From the NCBI GenBank assembly GCA_963849955.1, contig CAWKJU010000016.1, positions 62,001-126,000 of the forward strand: a stretch of DNA of 64,000 bases. The letters run 5' to 3'. Below, in pieces: positions 26,814-35,719 of this stretch. The position numbers and the translations under genes are program-made. Under the pieces are notes generated by a model. The model worked only from the letters and a program-made list of their open reading frames with translations, was not told the DNA's origin and did not search any database. This DNA is from CAWFGW01 sp963849955 (lineage in GTDB: Bacteria > Bacteroidota > Bacteroidia > Cytophagales > JAAEPT01). Every line of letters starts with the position of its first letter. Within the stretch, counting starts at the first letter, position 1.

Positions 26814-29800
26814 TCAATTTATATCAACCTTATTTCTTTGAGCTTTTTTAAGTGAATATTCCTCTCTTAAAGCAAACAACACCGGCACAATAAAGTAAGA
26901 ACTGATGTCGATAATCATTCCCCCAAAAGCAGGTATCGCCATAGGAATCATGATATCCGATCCTCTTCCTGTTGAGGTGAAAATGGGTAGTAGTGCAATA
27001 ATTGTGGTTGTGGTAGTCATCACGCAGGCTTTTATTCTTCGGTGTCCACCTTCAATTGCTGCTTTTCTGATTTCTTCTACCGAAGTCGTTTTTCTGTCCT
27101 TAAATGTTTGCGTCAAGTATGTTCCCATCAATACACCATCATCGGTTGCTAAACCAAACAAGGCAATAAATCCTACCCAAACGGCCACACTGAGATTAAT
27201 GGGCTGCATTTGAAATAAGTCCCTCATATTTGTGCCGAATAAATCGAAATTCATAAACCACGGCACTCCCCACAGCCAGAGCATAATAAAACCACCACTA
27301 AATGCTACAGATATACCTGTAAAAATCATGAGTGAGGTAGTTACTGAACGAAATTGGAAATAAAGAATTAAGAAGACGATTCCTAATACAAGAGGCACTA
27401 CAATAGTAAGTCGTTTTTCAGCACGGATTTGATTTTCATAACTACCAGAGAACTTGTAGCTAATTCCAGCAGGGACTATCAGTTCTTTCTGATCTATTTT
27501 ATTCTGAATAAAGCGCTGCGCTTCTTCGACTACATCCACTTCTGCATAACCCGCTTTTTTATCCAACAAGACATAACCCACCAAAAAGGTGTTTTCACTT
27601 TTTATCATTTGAGGGCCAGCCACGTATTCAATATCTACTAAATCCCCAAGGGGAACTTGAACACCTGTTGGCGTTGGGATATAGATTTTTGCAATACTAC
27701 TTGGATCCTCCCTTAATTCTCTTGGATATCGAACTCTAACAGGAAACCTCTCTCTACCTTCAACGGTAGAGGTGATTTGCATTCCACCGATAGCTATTTC
27801 TATTGTTTGCTGTACATCTTCAATGGTTAGTCCATACCGAGAAATGGCATCTCTATCGATATTGAGTTGCAGATAGGGCTTCCCGACTATTCGATCAGCA
27901 AATACGGCTTCACTTTTTATCGAAGGCACTTCTTTTAAAATAGCTTCTAATTTTACTCCGAAATCTTCGATCGTTTGAAGGTTTGGCCCATACACTTTAA
28001 TCCCCATTGGTGCTCTCATACCTGTTTGGAGCATGATTAAGCGCGTTTCAATCGGTTGTAATTTGGGAGCAGAAGTAACCCCAGGTATTTTTGTTACCCG
28101 TACAATTTCATTCCAGATGTCATCAGGTGTTTTAATTTCTTCACGCCAGTTTCTGAAATAATTACCTGAAGCATCCTCGATTAAACTAATAGAGCTAATT
28201 CCTTGTACCAGTGCCTCATTATTAGACACAGTATCGCCAGTAGTTAAAATAAATCGATTTTCATTATCTGTTTTAAACCGTTCGCGATGCCCTTTTTTGT
28301 TTAAAGCATATTCTGGTTTGTAGTTGATAATGTTTTCATACATCGAAATGGGTGCTGGATCCAACGCGGTTTCTGACCTCCCCAATTTACCAACTGCCAG
28401 TTCTACTTCAGGAATATTAGCGAGTAGCATATCCAACTGCTGTACTACACGTTTACTTTGTTCAACTCCTGCATGAGGCATTGAGGTGGGCATCAATAAA
28501 AAGCTACCTTCATTCAAAGAAGGCATAAACTCTTTACCAACACCTGGAAAGGTATGCGATAAGCCACTCCAAACAGACGTAGTTCTAATGTTTAAATGTA
28601 CAGCATCAAACCCAGTTGCCACAAAGCCAAATAGTGAATTAAAGCCTAACCAAATGGTAATTCCCAGTACAACTAAAAAGGTAGGAATGGAAAGAAAAGC
28701 CAATTTATGATCTAAACACCATGCTAAAATTTTTCTGTAATAAAGATCTAATAAGGTAAACGTGCCGAGCACTAACGTAACCATTAAAGCAACAAACAGA
28801 AAGTTGTAGGTTAATGATTTTGAAGCTCCAAGTGGCATCCAATAATTCGCCAATAAACTTGTCACTGAAATTACGGCTACAATTACGGATAGATTATTAG
28901 TCAACCAATTTTTCTTAGGGCTGTACTCTTGCACGAACCAAGCAATTCCGAAAGCCATTAAAGTCAAGCCTGACCAAAGCGAAACCCAAATAGACGTAGC
29001 TAAGCCAGAAAGAATTAACAGGACATTAAAAAGTTGTCCTCTTCTATTTTTATTGATTTTAATGCCGAAAAACCAATGAGCGAAACTAGGAAGAATGAGC
29101 AAAGCAACAATTAAAGAAGCGATGAGCGCAAAAGTTTTTGTGTATGCCAAAGGTCCAAACAACTTTCCTTCGGCAGCTTCCATGGTGAATACAGGTAGAA
29201 AACTGACCACGGTTGTGGCAACGGCTGTTACAATAGCTGAACTCACTTCAGCCGCAGCGTTATAAATAGTATCGACTAATTTTTGTTCGGGCGGAGCATC
29301 TTCAATATGTTGAATCACGTTTTCGGAAAGCACAATTCCTAAATCGACCATCGTACCAATGGCAATCGCAATACCTGAAAGAGCTACAATGTTGGCATCA
29401 ATATGAAAATAGCGCATCGCAATAAATACCATCAACACTGCAATAGGCAATAAACTCGCAATAAGTATAGATGCTCTAAGATTCAGCACCATCACAATAA
29501 TCACAAGTATGGTAATGAGTATTTCAAGCGAAAGTGCTTCTTCTAAAGTGCCTAAAGTTTCATTGATGAGTTGTGTTCTATCATAAAAAGGGACAACAGT
29601 CAACTGACTTTCAACACCATTTGCCAATATTTTCTTAGGCAATCCTGGGGCAATCTCTTTTATGCGTTCTTTAATATGATTGATGACCGCTAAAGGATTA
29701 GAACCATATCGGGCGATAACAACTCCCCCAACTACTTCTGCTCCATCTTTATCTAAACCGCCTCGCCTCGGTGCGGGACCAAGTGACACTACACCAATAT

Positions 29801-30632
29801 CTTTAATTCGAATGGGTACATTTTCTTCTATCCCAACTACAGCTTTTTCTATGTCCTCTATCGATGTGATATAACCCAAACCACGAACAAGGTATTCCAC
29901 TTGATTAATTTCGATGGTTTCTGCACCTACATCTCTATTCGATGATTTTACTGCTTCCATCACTTTGTAAAGCGGGATATTGTATGCTCTTAGGGCGTCT
30001 GGATTTACATCTATTTGATATTCTTGCACATAACCTCCAATAGAAGCTACTTCAGAAACATCGTCTACACCGTTTAATCCATATTTTACATAAAAATCTT
30101 GCACCTTTCTTATTTCATGCAAGTCCCAACCGCCTGTAGGGTTTCCTTCTTTATCCCGACCTTCTAAGGTATACCAATACACCTGTCCGAGTGCCGTAGC
30201 GTCTGGGCCTAAGGTGGGCTTTACGTCTTGGGGAAGTAACCCTGGCGCCAGTGAATTGAGTTTTTCCAACACCCGAGAGCGCGACCAGTAAAATTCAATA
30301 TCATCTTTAAAAATGATATTGATTATTGACGCACCAAACATAGAGGTACAGCGGATCGATTTTACACCGGGAATACCTAAAAGAGTCGTAGTAAGTGGAT
30401 AGGTGATTTGATTTTCAACATCTTGAGGCGACCTCCCAGACCAGTCAGTAAATACAATTTGTTGATTTTCACCAATATCTGGAATAGCATCAACAGGCAC
30501 GGGGTCGGAGGGTAAGAACCCAGTTTTCCAGCCGAATGGAGAAGTCACTAAACCCCAACCGATAATTAATATGAGGAATAAAAGCGTTACTAACTTGTTA
30601 TCAAGAAAGTATCGAATGATACGATTTAACAT
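26814..30632 (-). CDS. cusA: CusA/CzcA-family heavy-metal RND efflux pump
   Basis: Inner-membrane proton/metal antiporter, 1272 residues, longer than E. coli CusA (1047) because of an added hydrophobic stretch around residues 540-660. Landmarks are VDAIPDIGENQQIVFTDW near the start, GIAIAIGTMVDLGIVLSENV in the first membrane domain, MPTSMPHAGVEQS and MRAPMGIKVYGP in the porter region, and GLATDDGVLMGTYL in the second membrane domain. Met and Glu residues in the porter domain fit Cu/Ag transport. With the downstream four-helix and TolC genes it forms one operon; the adaptor is probably the cusB-like gene at 20430. Confidence 0.92.
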   Translation of the reverse strand: MLNRIIRYFLDNKLVTLLFLILIIGWGLVTSPFGWKTGFLPSDPVPVDAIPDIGENQQIVFTDWSGRSPQDVENQITYPLTTTLLGIPGVKSIRCTSMFGASIINIIFKDDIEFYWSRSRVLEKLNSLAPGLLPQDVKPTLGPDATALGQVYWYTLEGRDKEGNPTGGWDLHEIRKVQDFYVKYGLNGVDDVSEVASIGGYVQEYQIDVNPDALRAYNIPLYKVMEAVKSSNRDVGAETIEINQVEYLVRGLGYITSIEDIEKAVVGIEENVPIRIKDIGVVSLGPAPRRGGLDKDGAEVVGGVVIARYGSNPLAVINHIKERIKEIAPGLPKKILANGVESQLTVVPFYDRTQLINETLGTLEEALSLEILITILVIIVMVLNLRASILIASLLPIAVLMVFIAMRYFHIDANIVALSGIAIAIGTMVDLGIVLSENVIQHIEDAPPEQKLVDTIYNAAAEVSSAIVTAVATTVVSFLPVFTMEAAEGKLFGPLAYTKTFALIASLIVALLILPSFAHWFFGIKINKNRRGQLFNVLLILSGLATSIWVSLWSGLTLMAFGIAWFVQEYSPKKNWLTNNLSVIVAVISVTSLLANYWMPLGASKSLTYNFLFVALMVTLVLGTFTLLDLYYRKILAWCLDHKLAFLSIPTFLVVLGITIWLGFNSLFGFVATGFDAVHLNIRTTSVWSGLSHTFPGVGKEFMPSLNEGSFLLMPTSMPHAGVEQSKRVVQQLDMLLANIPEVELAVGKLGRSETALDPAPISMYENIINYKPEYALNKKGHRERFKTDNENRFILTTGDTVSNNEALVQGISSISLIEDASGNYFRNWREEIKTPDDIWNEIVRVTKIPGVTSAPKLQPIETRLIMLQTGMRAPMGIKVYGPNLQTIEDFGVKLEAILKEVPSIKSEAVFADRIVGKPYLQLNIDRDAISRYGLTIEDVQQTIEIAIGGMQITSTVEGRERFPVRVRYPRELREDPSSIAKIYIPTPTGVQVPLGDLVDIEYVAGPQMIKSENTFLVGYVLLDKKAGYAEVDVVEEAQRFIQNKIDQKELIVPAGISYKFSGSYENQIRAEKRLTIVVPLVLGIVFLILYFQFRSVTTSLMIFTGISVAFSGGFIMLWLWGVPWFMNFDLFGTNMRDLFQMQPINLSVAVWVGFIALFGLATDDGVLMGTYLTQTFKDRKTTSVEEIRKAAIEGGHRRIKACVMTTTTTIIALLPIFTSTGRGSDIMIPMAIPAFGGMIIDISSYFIVPVLFALREEYSLKKAQRNKVDIN

Positions 30633-30634
30633 GG

Positions 30635-30785
30635 TTTGATGTGTTGATTATTTGATGTGCTAATTAAATAATGTGCTGATGTGTTGATTAAATAATGTGC
30701 TGATTTTTGAAGACATAGGTATTCTCCAAACTAAAAGTAATGATATCGACACATCATCGAATCACCACATCAGCACATTAATAAA
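30635..30785. repeat. CACATCA/CACATTA repeat block 3, arranged as an inverted repeat
   Basis: The gap between cusA and the HYC_CC_PP gene holds the same repeated words in both orientations: TGTGCTGATGTG-type words at 30635-30704 and CACATCAGCACATTA at 30748-30785. TAATGTGCTGATGTG (30669-30683) and CACATCAGCACATTA (30766-30780) are perfect 15-base inverted repeats with an 82-base loop. Together with blocks 1 and 2 the repeat brackets the P-type ATPase and the CusA-TolC module. Confidence 0.65.
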
Positions 30786-31196
30786 TCAAATAAGGAAAGA
30801 CTGGTGTAATACGGGAAGATCTCGCTGAACGAGTGGTGGATTGTAAGCTAAAAATGAAGGTTGTTTTTCAACTGCAACCTCAGGTAAAAGGAATGAATAA
30901 AAGAAAGTAGCGACAAAAACTGGATGAAGATTCACTTCAACATTTACCAATTGAAAATCGTCATCCACTTGAAAAGCGTTGAAATGATTTTCACAGCAAT
31001 TTTTCTTTTTGATAGCAGTTCCATGTGTTGCGCAAGTAGAAGAAGTTGCTATCTTCATTCCACAACTCAGTTTATGTTGCGTGAGTTGCACATCAGATTT
31101 AATTGCTTTACCATAACAAAAATGCGTATTTACCCCAAACCCCACAGATGTGGCTAGGAAATAAATGGCAAGCGTGATGGAAAAGAATTTTTTCAT
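30786..31196 (-). CDS. HYC_CC_PP family secreted protein
   Basis: A 136-residue exported protein with a signal peptide (MKKFFSITLAIYFLATSVGF). The family motifs are present: an aromatic-Cys near the mature N-terminus (THFCYGK), the NCCENHF pair in the middle and the AYNPPL stretch close to the C-terminus. Several further Cys (SCGMKI, STCATHG) could bind Cu(I). These proteins are found next to copper genes in Bacteroidota; the function is unknown. It is the first gene of this arm of the island, upstream of cusA. Confidence 0.85.
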   Translation of the reverse strand: MKKFFSITLAIYFLATSVGFGVNTHFCYGKAIKSDVQLTQHKLSCGMKIATSSTCATHGTAIKKKNCCENHFNAFQVDDDFQLVNVEVNLHPVFVATFFYSFLLPEVAVEKQPSFLAYNPPLVQRDLPVLHQSFLI

Positions 31197-31309
31197 GTGT
31201 CAAATATACAAATTATTATTTAATAACAATTAAATCACAACTTTTTTTACCCACTCTAAATAATTTATTCAATCACAAAACTACTCTTCGATTCAATCGC
31301 TTGATTGCT

Positions 31310-31341
31310 ACTTTGACAAAGTTTTAAGACTTTGTCAAAGT
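31310..31341. repeat. REP-like 32-bp palindrome, upstream of the RAYT gene
   Basis: ACTTTGACAAAGT (31310-31322) and its exact reverse complement ACTTTGTCAAAGT (31329-31341) around TTTAAG. The same 32 bases recur at 32000-32031 with one change. It ends 16 bases before the ATG of the transposase, which is the usual arrangement of a REP-associated transposase and its substrates. Confidence 0.85.
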
Positions 31342-31357
31342 AATAAATTTTTCAACT

Positions 31358-31996
31358 ATGAATCTCAACAAACCTTTAGAAACAGGTTGTTTTTATCATA
31401 TTTATAATCGTGGAATCAATGGGGAAGATCTTTTTAAAAGTGAAAAAAGCTATACGCATTTCTTGAAAAAATATGACCAATACCTTTCTCCGGTTGTGGA
31501 TACTTTTGCCTACTGTTTACTTAAAAATCATTTTCATATTCTAATTAGAGTAAAAGAAAAGGATGCATTACAACATTTTTTCAAAGAACAATATCCCGAA
31601 AAAAAACAAGAAGCAGAAAATGGCTTACACAGTATCGATTTTATTGTAAGTAAACAATTCGCCCGACTCTTTAGTAGCTTTACTCAAACGATAAATAAAA
31701 TACATCAAAGAAAAAGTTCTCTTTTTGATACTCCTTTTAAACGGATACATGTAGCAAATGATGTTTACTTCACTCAGTTAATTTGGTATATACATTTCAA
31801 TCCTCAAAAACATCACTTTGTTACTGATTTCAGAGAATATCCTCATTCCTCCTATCATAGTCACTTATCAACTAAACAGACAAAACTGTATAGGCAAGAA
31901 GTATTAAGTTGGTTTGGGGGTAAAAGTAATTATGAAACATTTCATAATGGTCAACAATCAGAATTTGAGATCAGAAACTTGATTGTTGAATTTTAA
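31358..31996 (+). CDS. REP-associated tyrosine transposase (RAYT, Y1_Tnp)
   Basis: Single-copy HUH-type nuclease that acts on palindromic REP DNA using one catalytic tyrosine. The 212-residue protein has the family start TGCFYHIYNRGINGEDLF, the metal-binding HUH-like motif NHFHILIRVKE, and the region VYFTQLIWYIHFNPQKHHFV with the candidate catalytic Tyr. It is bracketed by two 32-base palindromes 16 bases upstream and 3 bases downstream, which are its likely targets. It is on the opposite strand to the island. The reading frame is intact. Confidence 0.93.
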   Translation: MNLNKPLETGCFYHIYNRGINGEDLFKSEKSYTHFLKKYDQYLSPVVDTFAYCLLKNHFHILIRVKEKDALQHFFKEQYPEKKQEAENGLHSIDFIVSKQFARLFSSFTQTINKIHQRKSSLFDTPFKRIHVANDVYFTQLIWYIHFNPQKHHFVTDFREYPHSSYHSHLSTKQTKLYRQEVLSWFGGKSNYETFHNGQQSEFEIRNLIVEF

Positions 31997-31999
31997 GAT

Positions 32000-32031
32000 A
32001 CTTTGACAAAGTCTTAAGACTTTGTCAAAGT
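32000..32031. repeat. REP-like 32-bp perfect palindrome, downstream of the RAYT gene
   Basis: A fully self-complementary 32-base palindrome made of ACTTTGACAAAGTCTT and its reverse complement. It differs from the upstream copy only at one base in the centre (C for T). It begins three bases after the RAYT stop codon and could also act as a transcription terminator, though no T run follows. Confidence 0.85.
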
Positions 32032-32102
32032 GTTTATCATAAAAAACTTTTAATACTTCATCAATAATTTTAATTTCCTACTATTATTAAATTCCTCTAG
32101 CT

Positions 32103-32792
32103 ATGAAAAAAATCTCACTCTCCGCACTTATTCTATTGCTATTTAGCTCTGTATGGGCACAAAACTGCTCCTACTACCCTATGAAAAAAGGGACTATGTT
32201 AACGTACGAGTCATATAATTCTAAGGACAAATTAGAATCAAGTTCTAAAACAGAGCTTTTAAGCGTTTCTACATCAGGAAATAAAACTACCGCAACTGCT
32301 GAGGTAGCCTCTTATGATAAAAAAGGAGAGGAAGTTTATAAAACTGAAGTTCCTATAGTATGTAATAAGGGCGAATTAATTATTGACATGAAGTCATTGA
32401 TTCCAGAGGAGACCTTGGAAGGTTTTAAAAATATGGATGTGGATATTACGACCGATAATTTAACTATCCCTAAAGACGCTGCTCCTGGACAAAAGTTAAA
32501 TGATGGTCACATGTCTATTTCGGTTTCAACTTCAGGTATGTCAATGGGTACGTTTAAATTTGATATCACCAACAGGTTAGTTGAAGGAAAAGAAAAAATA
32601 ACGGTAGAAGGTAAGGAATATAGTGCTTTGAAAATCACCTATGATTTTGCTGCTAAAGCAATGATTATAAACAAACAATATAAAGTTGCCGATTGGTATG
32701 TGGAAGGTTTGGGCATGGTGAAATCAGTTACGTATAAGTCAGACGGGAATAGTATAGTTAGTTACACCCTTTTAAAAGAATTTAATTTCTGA
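32103..32792 (+). CDS. TapB-like secreted beta-rich protein
   Basis: A 229-residue secreted protein (signal MKKISLSALILLLFSSVWAQ). The mature part begins NCSYYPMKKGTMLTYESY and is built of repeated beta strands with Lys/Glu/Ser-rich turns, a pattern of the TapB/DUF3108-like family in Bacteroidota. The C-terminal part KVADWYVEGLGMVKSVTY matches the same family. The function is unknown. Its TGA stop overlaps the ATG of the next gene, so the two are translated together. Confidence 0.7.
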   Translation: MKKISLSALILLLFSSVWAQNCSYYPMKKGTMLTYESYNSKDKLESSSKTELLSVSTSGNKTTATAEVASYDKKGEEVYKTEVPIVCNKGELIIDMKSLIPEETLEGFKNMDVDITTDNLTIPKDAAPGQKLNDGHMSISVSTSGMSMGTFKFDITNRLVEGKEKITVEGKEYSALKITYDFAAKAMIINKQYKVADWYVEGLGMVKSVTYKSDGNSIVSYTLLKEFNF

Positions 32793-33253
32793 TGATTCAA
32801 GAAATAATAGTTACCTACTTACACTTTCTTGGCTTCATTAGCATATTTGTGGCTATTGTTGTCGAAAAAGTGTTGTTAAAAAAAGAACTAACATCAACTA
32901 ACGCTAACACAATCAGAAAGTTTGATGCCTTGTATGGCGTTGCTGCAATCATTATGTTAGCCACTGGTTTTTCAAAAATGTATTGGTTTGGTAAGGGTAT
33001 GGATTACTATATGCACAATCATATTTTTTGGACCAAAATATTGATTTTCACCATTGTTGGCTTACTTTCTATTTATCCGACCATCACGTTTATGAAATGG
33101 AAAAAGGTATTGAAAGAAAAGAGCACTATTACTTTATCTGACAAGCAATACAATTTAATTTCAAAAACGCTGACTGCCGAACTAGTATTAATGATTTTGA
33201 TTCCTCTTTGTGCCCATTTTATGGCGAGGGGCTTTGGTTATATTGCGAATTAG
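32792..33253 (+). CDS. DUF2214 family membrane protein
   Basis: A 153-residue inner-membrane protein with four helices, starting YLHFLGFISIFVAIVVEKVLL and with the conserved GFSKMYWFGKGMDYY and HIFWTKILIFT segments. DUF2214 proteins have no known function. Translation is coupled to the secreted protein before it. Its stop codon overlaps that of the convergent hemA gene by three bases. Confidence 0.85.
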   Translation: MIQEIIVTYLHFLGFISIFVAIVVEKVLLKKELTSTNANTIRKFDALYGVAAIIMLATGFSKMYWFGKGMDYYMHNHIFWTKILIFTIVGLLSIYPTITFMKWKKVLKEKSTITLSDKQYNLISKTLTAELVLMILIPLCAHFMARGFGYIAN

Positions 33254-34494
33254 GCTACTGACTTCTCCAAGTTAAAAAGATCTTGAAGTACTTCTACTAG
33301 AGACTCAGAGTCACCGCGCTTGCAGGCAGCTTTTAATTCTAACACTGGTAATTTTATTATTTTCTGAATCATTCCCGCAGTTATTGCCTCAACTACCTCA
33401 GATTGCTGCTCGTTGAGCTTCCCAAAATATCGTGACAACTCTTGCTTCCTGATGTCTTCTAAGGCTGTTTTCAGCTGTTGAATGATTGGGAAGACATCTT
33501 GCTCTTGTTTCCAAGAACTAAACTCAGCAACACTTTCTTCTATAATTTGATTCACAGCCGGTATTTCAGATTTTCGCATCGCCAAGGCTGTTTGTACTTT
33601 TTCGTTTAAATGATCTACATTCAGTAGGGTTACCGCCTTGTTAGATTCTACATCTAAATCAACGTTTCTTGGTACACCCAGATCAATGATTAAAGTTGGG
33701 TTAAGTGAAGGAGTAAAATGGCTTTTGTTCAACAACGGCTTATCCATCTGCACCGAACTAATCACCACATCCATGGTTGACAAGTATTGCTGTAGTGAAC
33801 TAAAATCTTCTGATTTGAATCCATATTCTGCTGCCAAAGCATCAGATTTTTCTTTGCTTCGGTTAAACAAATATACTTCTCCTTCAAACTCGCGAAGGTT
33901 GCAAGCCACGTTGCTGCCAATTTCTCCTAAGCCTACAATAGCAATTTTAGGGTTGGACTTATTTTTAATAAATTTCTTTGTTTGCTCTACAGACACAGAT
34001 GCCACGGAAGCATTCCCGTCTTTAAAAACAGTCTGATTGGCGATGCGTTTATTCGTAAAAAAGATGGTATGTAAAAGCCGATGCAAATAAGCGGTACACA
34101 TATTTAAATCAGCAGTTAGCTGATACGCTCGTTTTACCTGATTAATGATTTGAATATCCCCCAACACCATGGAGTCTAAACCTAGAGCCACTTCAAACAA
34201 ATGTTTGATGGCATTATCTCCTTCAAATTTTAAGAAATATGGGGAGATGGATGTCGAGGTTAAGCCTTTAAGAATACTTAAATAACTAATTAATTGTGCA
34301 GACAAATCGAACTCAGAATAATAATAAACCTCCGTTCGATTACAGGTTGATAACACCAACACATCTTCTAGTTGAAAGATGTCTTTGCAGTTCCTCAAAA
34401 ATGCAGCAGTAATATCATCATCCATACTCACTTGTTCCCGAATAGATAGTGGGGCTGACTTGTAAGAAATGGTAAGGGTTCTAAATTGATTCAT
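33250..34494 (-). CDS. hemA: Glutamyl-tRNA reductase
   Basis: First enzyme of the C5 heme pathway: it reduces glutamate on tRNA-Glu to glutamate-1-semialdehyde with NADPH. Family marks are the catalytic Cys in LSTCNRTEVYYY (about residue 51), VALGLDSMVLGDIQI, the NADPH motif AIVGLGEIGSNVA and DLGVPRNVD. The frame is open to a TTG at 34518, but the ATG at 34494 gives the usual start MNQFRTLTISYK and a 414-residue protein of family length. It is a singleton here, facing DUF2214 with overlapping stops. Upstream lies a globin lipoprotein gene 178 bases away on the same strand. Confidence 0.95.
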   Translation of the reverse strand: MNQFRTLTISYKSAPLSIREQVSMDDDITAAFLRNCKDIFQLEDVLVLSTCNRTEVYYYSEFDLSAQLISYLSILKGLTSTSISPYFLKFEGDNAIKHLFEVALGLDSMVLGDIQIINQVKRAYQLTADLNMCTAYLHRLLHTIFFTNKRIANQTVFKDGNASVASVSVEQTKKFIKNKSNPKIAIVGLGEIGSNVACNLREFEGEVYLFNRSKEKSDALAAEYGFKSEDFSSLQQYLSTMDVVISSVQMDKPLLNKSHFTPSLNPTLIIDLGVPRNVDLDVESNKAVTLLNVDHLNEKVQTALAMRKSEIPAVNQIIEESVAEFSSWKQEQDVFPIIQQLKTALEDIRKQELSRYFGKLNEQQSEVVEAITAGMIQKIIKLPVLELKAACKRGDSESLVEVLQDLFNLEKSVA

Positions 34495-34672
34495 GTGCTT
34501 TTGAGTTAGCAGGTTCAAAGGTGTCTCCTATTGTGGAAAATAAATATGACTTCTATCAGTTTTTTTAATGACTTAGTATGATACCCCTACTCCAAGTTTT
34601 GGGTTTTTCCAGCAACAGATTAATTTACAAAACATTGAAGCGGGGCATCAAACCTAGTCTTAACCAAAATTA

Positions 34673-35248
34673 TTATTTCTGAACTACAGGTGCTCGGAGC
34701 GTTTCAACAAGAGCACCAATTTCTCCTATGATTGCATCAGGTACATTGTTCTTTTTTGCTCCCACCACTAAGTCTGCAATAAATGCATCAAAAGCAGCAT
34801 CATCAGCCATTCCTGTCATTCGGTTGTTTTTGCTTGGGTCGTGTGCTTCAACCATATCTAACCCTCCATAGGTGATGTTTTTTGAGCCTGTTGCTTCTGA
34901 GAAGAAATCCGTTAAATCTTTACTCAAAGCAGTAAATCCAGAGTAATCACTTCCATCTAGCTCTGCGAGCAAAACAGCGAAATAAGGTTTTAGTTCATCA
35001 TCGCCCCCAATGACGAAAATTGTAGAATCTACCACACTTCTTAGTGCTAAACGCCCAGCTTCAATCATCATTCCTCCATTTGATGGATCCTCGACCATTT
35101 CATCGCCCCCTACTTTTTCGTATATAGTCGGCTCTGACATTGTTGTGTCATCTTTTTCTTTTTTTTTGTCTTCATCGTCTCCACAACTGGATAAAAGAAG
35201 TGCTCCTGACATCAAGAGCATTGCGATAAGTTTAAATTGCTTTTTCAT
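34673..35248 (-). CDS. Lipoprotein-anchored truncated globin (group 1 trHb-like)
   Basis: A 191-residue protein with a lipoprotein signal (MKKQFKLIAMLLMSGALLL, lipobox SSC at about residue 22), an acidic linker and a truncated-hemoglobin fold: TIYEKVGG at the start, then LDMVEAH with the likely proximal heme His, NRMTGM, and the end DAAFDAFIADLVVGAKKNN followed by EIGALVETLRAPVV. Truncated globins are normally cytosolic; this one should sit at the outer face of a membrane. A role in oxygen, NO or sulfide chemistry cannot be told apart. It precedes hemA on the same strand, which may supply the heme. Confidence 0.75.
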   Translation of the reverse strand: MKKQFKLIAMLLMSGALLLSSCGDDEDKKKEKDDTTMSEPTIYEKVGGDEMVEDPSNGGMMIEAGRLALRSVVDSTIFVIGGDDELKPYFAVLLAELDGSDYSGFTALSKDLTDFFSEATGSKNITYGGLDMVEAHDPSKNNRMTGMADDAAFDAFIADLVVGAKKNNVPDAIIGEIGALVETLRAPVVQK

Positions 35249-35281
35249 AAGAATTAAGGTTTAGGTTATTCTGTTTATTTG

Positions 35282-35719
35282 TTAGCTGCTGGGAAGTATT
35301 TTTTTAATCAAAGCGCTAAACCGATAGGTAAATGAATTTTTATCGATTACAGGACAGCCTGTTGCTTCTGATATTAATGGTGCTTTAAATGGCTTTGCTC
35401 TAAAGTCCCCTTTAGTCATAAATTCGACAAACACTTCGTGTGCGTTTAATGCTTTTGTTTCATAAGCATAAACCACATTTTGGTGTTCTCGATTGATGTT
35501 TGTTGCTTTTATTCCCTCAATAGACTTTAAAGCTTGATTGATTTCTTTTGCTTTTTCATCCGTTATAGGTTCCTCAAAGTCGATCCGCGATAACTGCCAA
35601 TTTTGGTGATGAGTCTGTTCACTCGGGGTAACAAGATATAAATGAATACCCAAAGTGATTACCGCGAGAAGAAGTAGGGATAATAAGAAAATTGAAATGC
35701 GTGTGATGTATTTTTTCAT
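35282..35719 (-). CDS. Membrane-anchored protein with HMA-like fold, no CxxC
   Basis: A 145-residue protein with one N-terminal helix (ISIFLLSLLLLAVITLGIHL) and a periplasmic part whose strand-helix pattern (SRIDFEEPITDEKAKEINQA, then IEGIKATNINREHQNVVYAY) resembles the ferredoxin-like fold of HMA domains. The metal-binding CxxC loop is missing; the only Cys is in EATGCPVI near the C-terminus. The gene lies 33 bases upstream of the globin lipoprotein, so they probably form one operon. No function can be assigned. Confidence 0.6.
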   Translation of the reverse strand: MKKYITRISIFLLSLLLLAVITLGIHLYLVTPSEQTHHQNWQLSRIDFEEPITDEKAKEINQALKSIEGIKATNINREHQNVVYAYETKALNAHEVFVEFMTKGDFRAKPFKAPLISEATGCPVIDKNSFTYRFSALIKKILPSS

